64,000 nucleotides of DNA from Woeseia sp. (GTDB lineage Bacteria; Pseudomonadota; Gammaproteobacteria; Steroidobacterales; Woeseiaceae), in the NCBI GenBank assembly GCA_021773015.1, contig JAJFKW010000001.1, forward strand, positions 2,277,305 through 2,341,304, read 5' to 3'. Shown here in pieces: positions 62,365 to 64,000 of this stretch. Every line of letters starts with the position of its first letter. Positions within the stretch are counted from its first letter, which is position 1. Both the position numbers and the translations under genes were made by a program. The notes beneath the pieces are model-generated. The model was not told the origin of the DNA. It was given only the letters and a program-made list of their open reading frames with translations, and did no database searches.

Positions 62365-62404
62365 AAACCAATTTGTCAGCGACCCAGGGCGTCCCGGAGA
62401 TAGC

Positions 62405-62438
62405 TTGTATAGGACACGGCTAGGTTTGTATAGACAGG
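62405..62438. promoter_or_regulatory. Twin TTGTATAG boxes, GntR-type operator candidate
   Basis: TTGTATAGGACA (62405-62416) and TTGTATAGACAGG (62426-62438) start 21 bp apart, two helix turns. The second contains GTATAGAC, an exact GT-N-TA-N-AC match. They lie upstream of the TonB receptor at 62596. Confidence 0.55.
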
Positions 62439-62595
62439 TCCGAACGTTTACAATAAAGTCGGAGAATTGAGGGGGAGCCGCTCATTGCTCCTGGTGAATT
62501 TGCTGTGATCATGTGTTTCAAAATCGAAGCCGTAAGGCCGCAACTTCCAGCGCATTCACCACCAAAGAGAAAGAATTTTTTCAGTCGGAGGGGCT

Positions 62596-64000
62596 ATGTC
62601 TACACGCAACCACAATCGAAGTAAATTCAGGCGCACACCGGTGTCGACAGCGGTTCACGCGGCGACAGCAGCGGCGTTGGCTATCGTTGCTTTACCACAA
62701 ACTGCCAACGCGCAGTTAGAAGAAATAATCGTCACCGCATCGAAGCGTGCAGAAAATCTGCAAGACGTGGCGGTCTCTGTTATCGCCCTCGATAGCGCGA
62801 CCTTAAATGAAGTTGGCATCACCAATTTCGACGACTACGTGCGTTACCAGCCCAATCTGACCGCATCCGGTCGAGGCCCTGGCAATACGACATTTTATAT
62901 TCGCGGTATGGCGACCGACCAGGCAACATTGAGCGCCGTAGAGGCCGCCGGCAATTCGCCCAACGTCGCGCTGTATCTCGATGAGCAACCCATTCAAACG
63001 ATCGGCCGAAACCTCGATGTATACGTGGCCGATATGGAGCGGATTGAAGTCCTTGCTGGTCCGCAAGGCACTTTATTCGGCGCTAGTTCGCAGGCCGGTA
63101 CCGTTCGCCTGATCACAAAAAAGCCAGTTCTCAATGAGTTTGAGGCCGGCGCGAAATTCAGCATAGCCGATACCAAAGATGGCGAAATGAGTACTTCGGT
63201 CGAGGGCTATCTCAACCTTCCACTCATTGATGACAAGTTGGCGTGGCGTACCGTTGTCTATTCCGCCAATCAAGGCGGCTTCATTGACAATGTTCCCGGA
63301 TCGGATGACCCATTACTGACAAATCCTGCCCGCATCGCGAATTTCCCCGGCGCAACGACAATCCCAGCTGTAAACACGCTGCTAGCAGAGGAAGATTTTA
63401 ACGATGCCGATTACCAGGGGGTTCGCAGTGCGTTGAAATGGCAAGCGAATGACGATTGGGAATTCCTGTTGCAAGTTATGCAGCAAGAACTCAACACGGA
63501 GGGTTCATTCGCGCAGGATCCAGCCGTCGGCGAATTGCAGATATCGACGTTCTTCCCTGATTTTCAAAACGATGAATTTTCGCAAGTTGCATGGACGGTC
63601 AATGGCAATATCGGCAATCTAGAACTTATCTATACGGGTGCTTTTTTGGATCGAGATGTTGATCAGGCAACCAGCGATAATGCCTACCTTGAGGTGGGTG
63701 GATTTATCCCTTCGTATCTGTGCAACGCAACACAGTGTTTCGATCCGGTATATGGCGAACGCTTTACAGTCGAGACCGAACGCACGACTCACGAAATACG
63801 CGTTGCAACCTCACAGGAAAATCGATTGCGTTTCATCGGCGGCGTATTTTTCGATGACGCGGACCTTGGCGCGAGCATCGACTTTACGAGTCCTGGTCAA
63901 ATCGCAAATGGGCTTACCGCGCAACAACTTCCATTGCCGGGAACGACGATATTCGATCCCAATCCGCGCGACCAAGGGGTCAACTTCGTTAACGATATTA
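62596..64000 (+). CDS. TonB-dependent outer-membrane receptor, 3' end cut by window edge
   Basis: The frame is open from ATG 62596 (GGAGGGG 5 bp upstream) to the end of the window, about 468 codons. The signal peptide ends ANAQ and is followed by a TonB box (LEEIIVTASKRAE). The plug domain includes FYIRGMATDQ and IEVLAGPQGTLFGASSQAGTVRLITKKP-like segments. The beta-barrel then begins and is cut at the end. It has two close cysteines (CNATQC) about residue 375, possibly a disulfide loop. It lies just downstream of the sarcosine oxidase genes behind GntR-like boxes, so it may take up the compound they help degrade. Confidence 0.92.
   Translation, partial: MSTRNHNRSKFRRTPVSTAVHAATAAALAIVALPQTANAQLEEIIVTASKRAENLQDVAVSVIALDSATLNEVGITNFDDYVRYQPNLTASGRGPGNTTFYIRGMATDQATLSAVEAAGNSPNVALYLDEQPIQTIGRNLDVYVADMERIEVLAGPQGTLFGASSQAGTVRLITKKPVLNEFEAGAKFSIADTKDGEMSTSVEGYLNLPLIDDKLAWRTVVYSANQGGFIDNVPGSDDPLLTNPARIANFPGATTIPAVNTLLAEEDFNDADYQGVRSALKWQANDDWEFLLQVMQQELNTEGSFAQDPAVGELQISTFFPDFQNDEFSQVAWTVNGNIGNLELIYTGAFLDRDVDQATSDNAYLEVGGFIPSYLCNATQCFDPVYGERFTVETERTTHEIRVATSQENRLRFIGGVFFDDADLGASIDFTSPGQIANGLTAQQLPLPGTTIFDPNPRDQGVNFVNDI

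Larger units (their letters stand above)
62307..62595. other. Region between soxG and TonB receptor
   Basis: The 289-bp gap has no gene. It contains a nested stem-loop (62312-62364), then two operator-like boxes (62405-62438), then an unresolved promoter stretch with a good ribosome site (GGAGGGG) before the receptor start. Transcription of the receptor is likely started here. Confidence 0.5.

Noticed and set aside
1-64000. tRNA, rRNA, riboswitch and CRISPR structures
   Set aside because: I looked in the intergenic gaps and saw none; almost all sequence is protein coding and the remaining gaps lack the conserved cores.

Overview
The window looks like chromosomal DNA of a heterotrophic, probably marine or soil, proteobacterium (gammaproteobacterial by feel). 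It has roughly 50% GC, compact operons with GTGA/ATGA overlaps, two TonB-dependent receptors, Sec/lipoprotein signal peptides and a very dense set of catabolic genes. I see no rRNA, tRNA, CRISPR array, prophage or replication origin. The only mobile-element trace is a short IS3-type transposase tail near 14.1 kb. The taxonomic placement is inference.

Region 1 (1-10.1 kb): a minus-strand operon of five genes, each with a probable export signal. In transcription order they are a small secreted protein, an astacin-type metalloprotease with a PPC domain, a very large S8 subtilisin-like protein, an S1 trypsin-like protease, and a metal-dependent hydrolase that runs off the left edge. A lipoprotein-like ComEC-type metallo-beta-lactamase protein diverges from it, followed by a protein I cannot assign. 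This multi-protease locus is the least conventional part of the window.

Region 2 (10.4-21.9 kb): a plus-strand trio (quinone-reductase-like MDR, class I methyltransferase, TRZ/ATZ-type amidohydrolase), a degenerate IS3 tail, a small lipoprotein with a hexamer repeat in its signal peptide, a sulfatase-VOC-TonB receptor operon, ribF, a hemerythrin-like protein and a VOC protein.

Region 3 (21.9-38.5 kb): a cupin-aldolase-IclR-HyuA-HyuB operon behind a perfect 19-bp palindrome. It is followed by an AraC regulator, an extradiol dioxygenase with a Rieske oxygenase, an acyl-CoA synthetase divergent from two MFS transporters, a second amidohydrolase paralogous to the first, a second Rieske oxygenase and an EEP-type phosphatase/nuclease.

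Region 4 (38.6-64 kb): GST, a FadR-type GntR regulator, a tandem VOC protein, a GlnT/GmaS-type ligase and a creatininase-family hydrolase, divergent from a Rieske oxygenase, a Gfo/Idh/MocA dehydrogenase and a fused HyuA-HyuB oxoprolinase. Then come a HutC-type GntR regulator, two carboxymuconolactone-decarboxylase-like proteins, an M29/NicX-like protein, a fourth Rieske oxygenase, an Ldh2-type dehydrogenase, an MFS transporter, a second creatininase-family protein, the complete heterotetrameric sarcosine oxidase (soxBDAG) and a TonB receptor cut by the right edge.

Taken together, regions 2-4 resemble a catabolic island for N-methylated, lactam/hydantoin-like nitrogen compounds. Amidohydrolases or deaminases, ring-opening HyuA/B and creatininase enzymes and Rieske oxygenases (possible N- or O-demethylases) could feed sarcosine to SoxBDAG. 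GT-N-TA-N-AC operator-like sites recur in the promoter gaps between 43.5 and 62.5 kb and suggest common GntR control. Substrates are not determined by the sequence.
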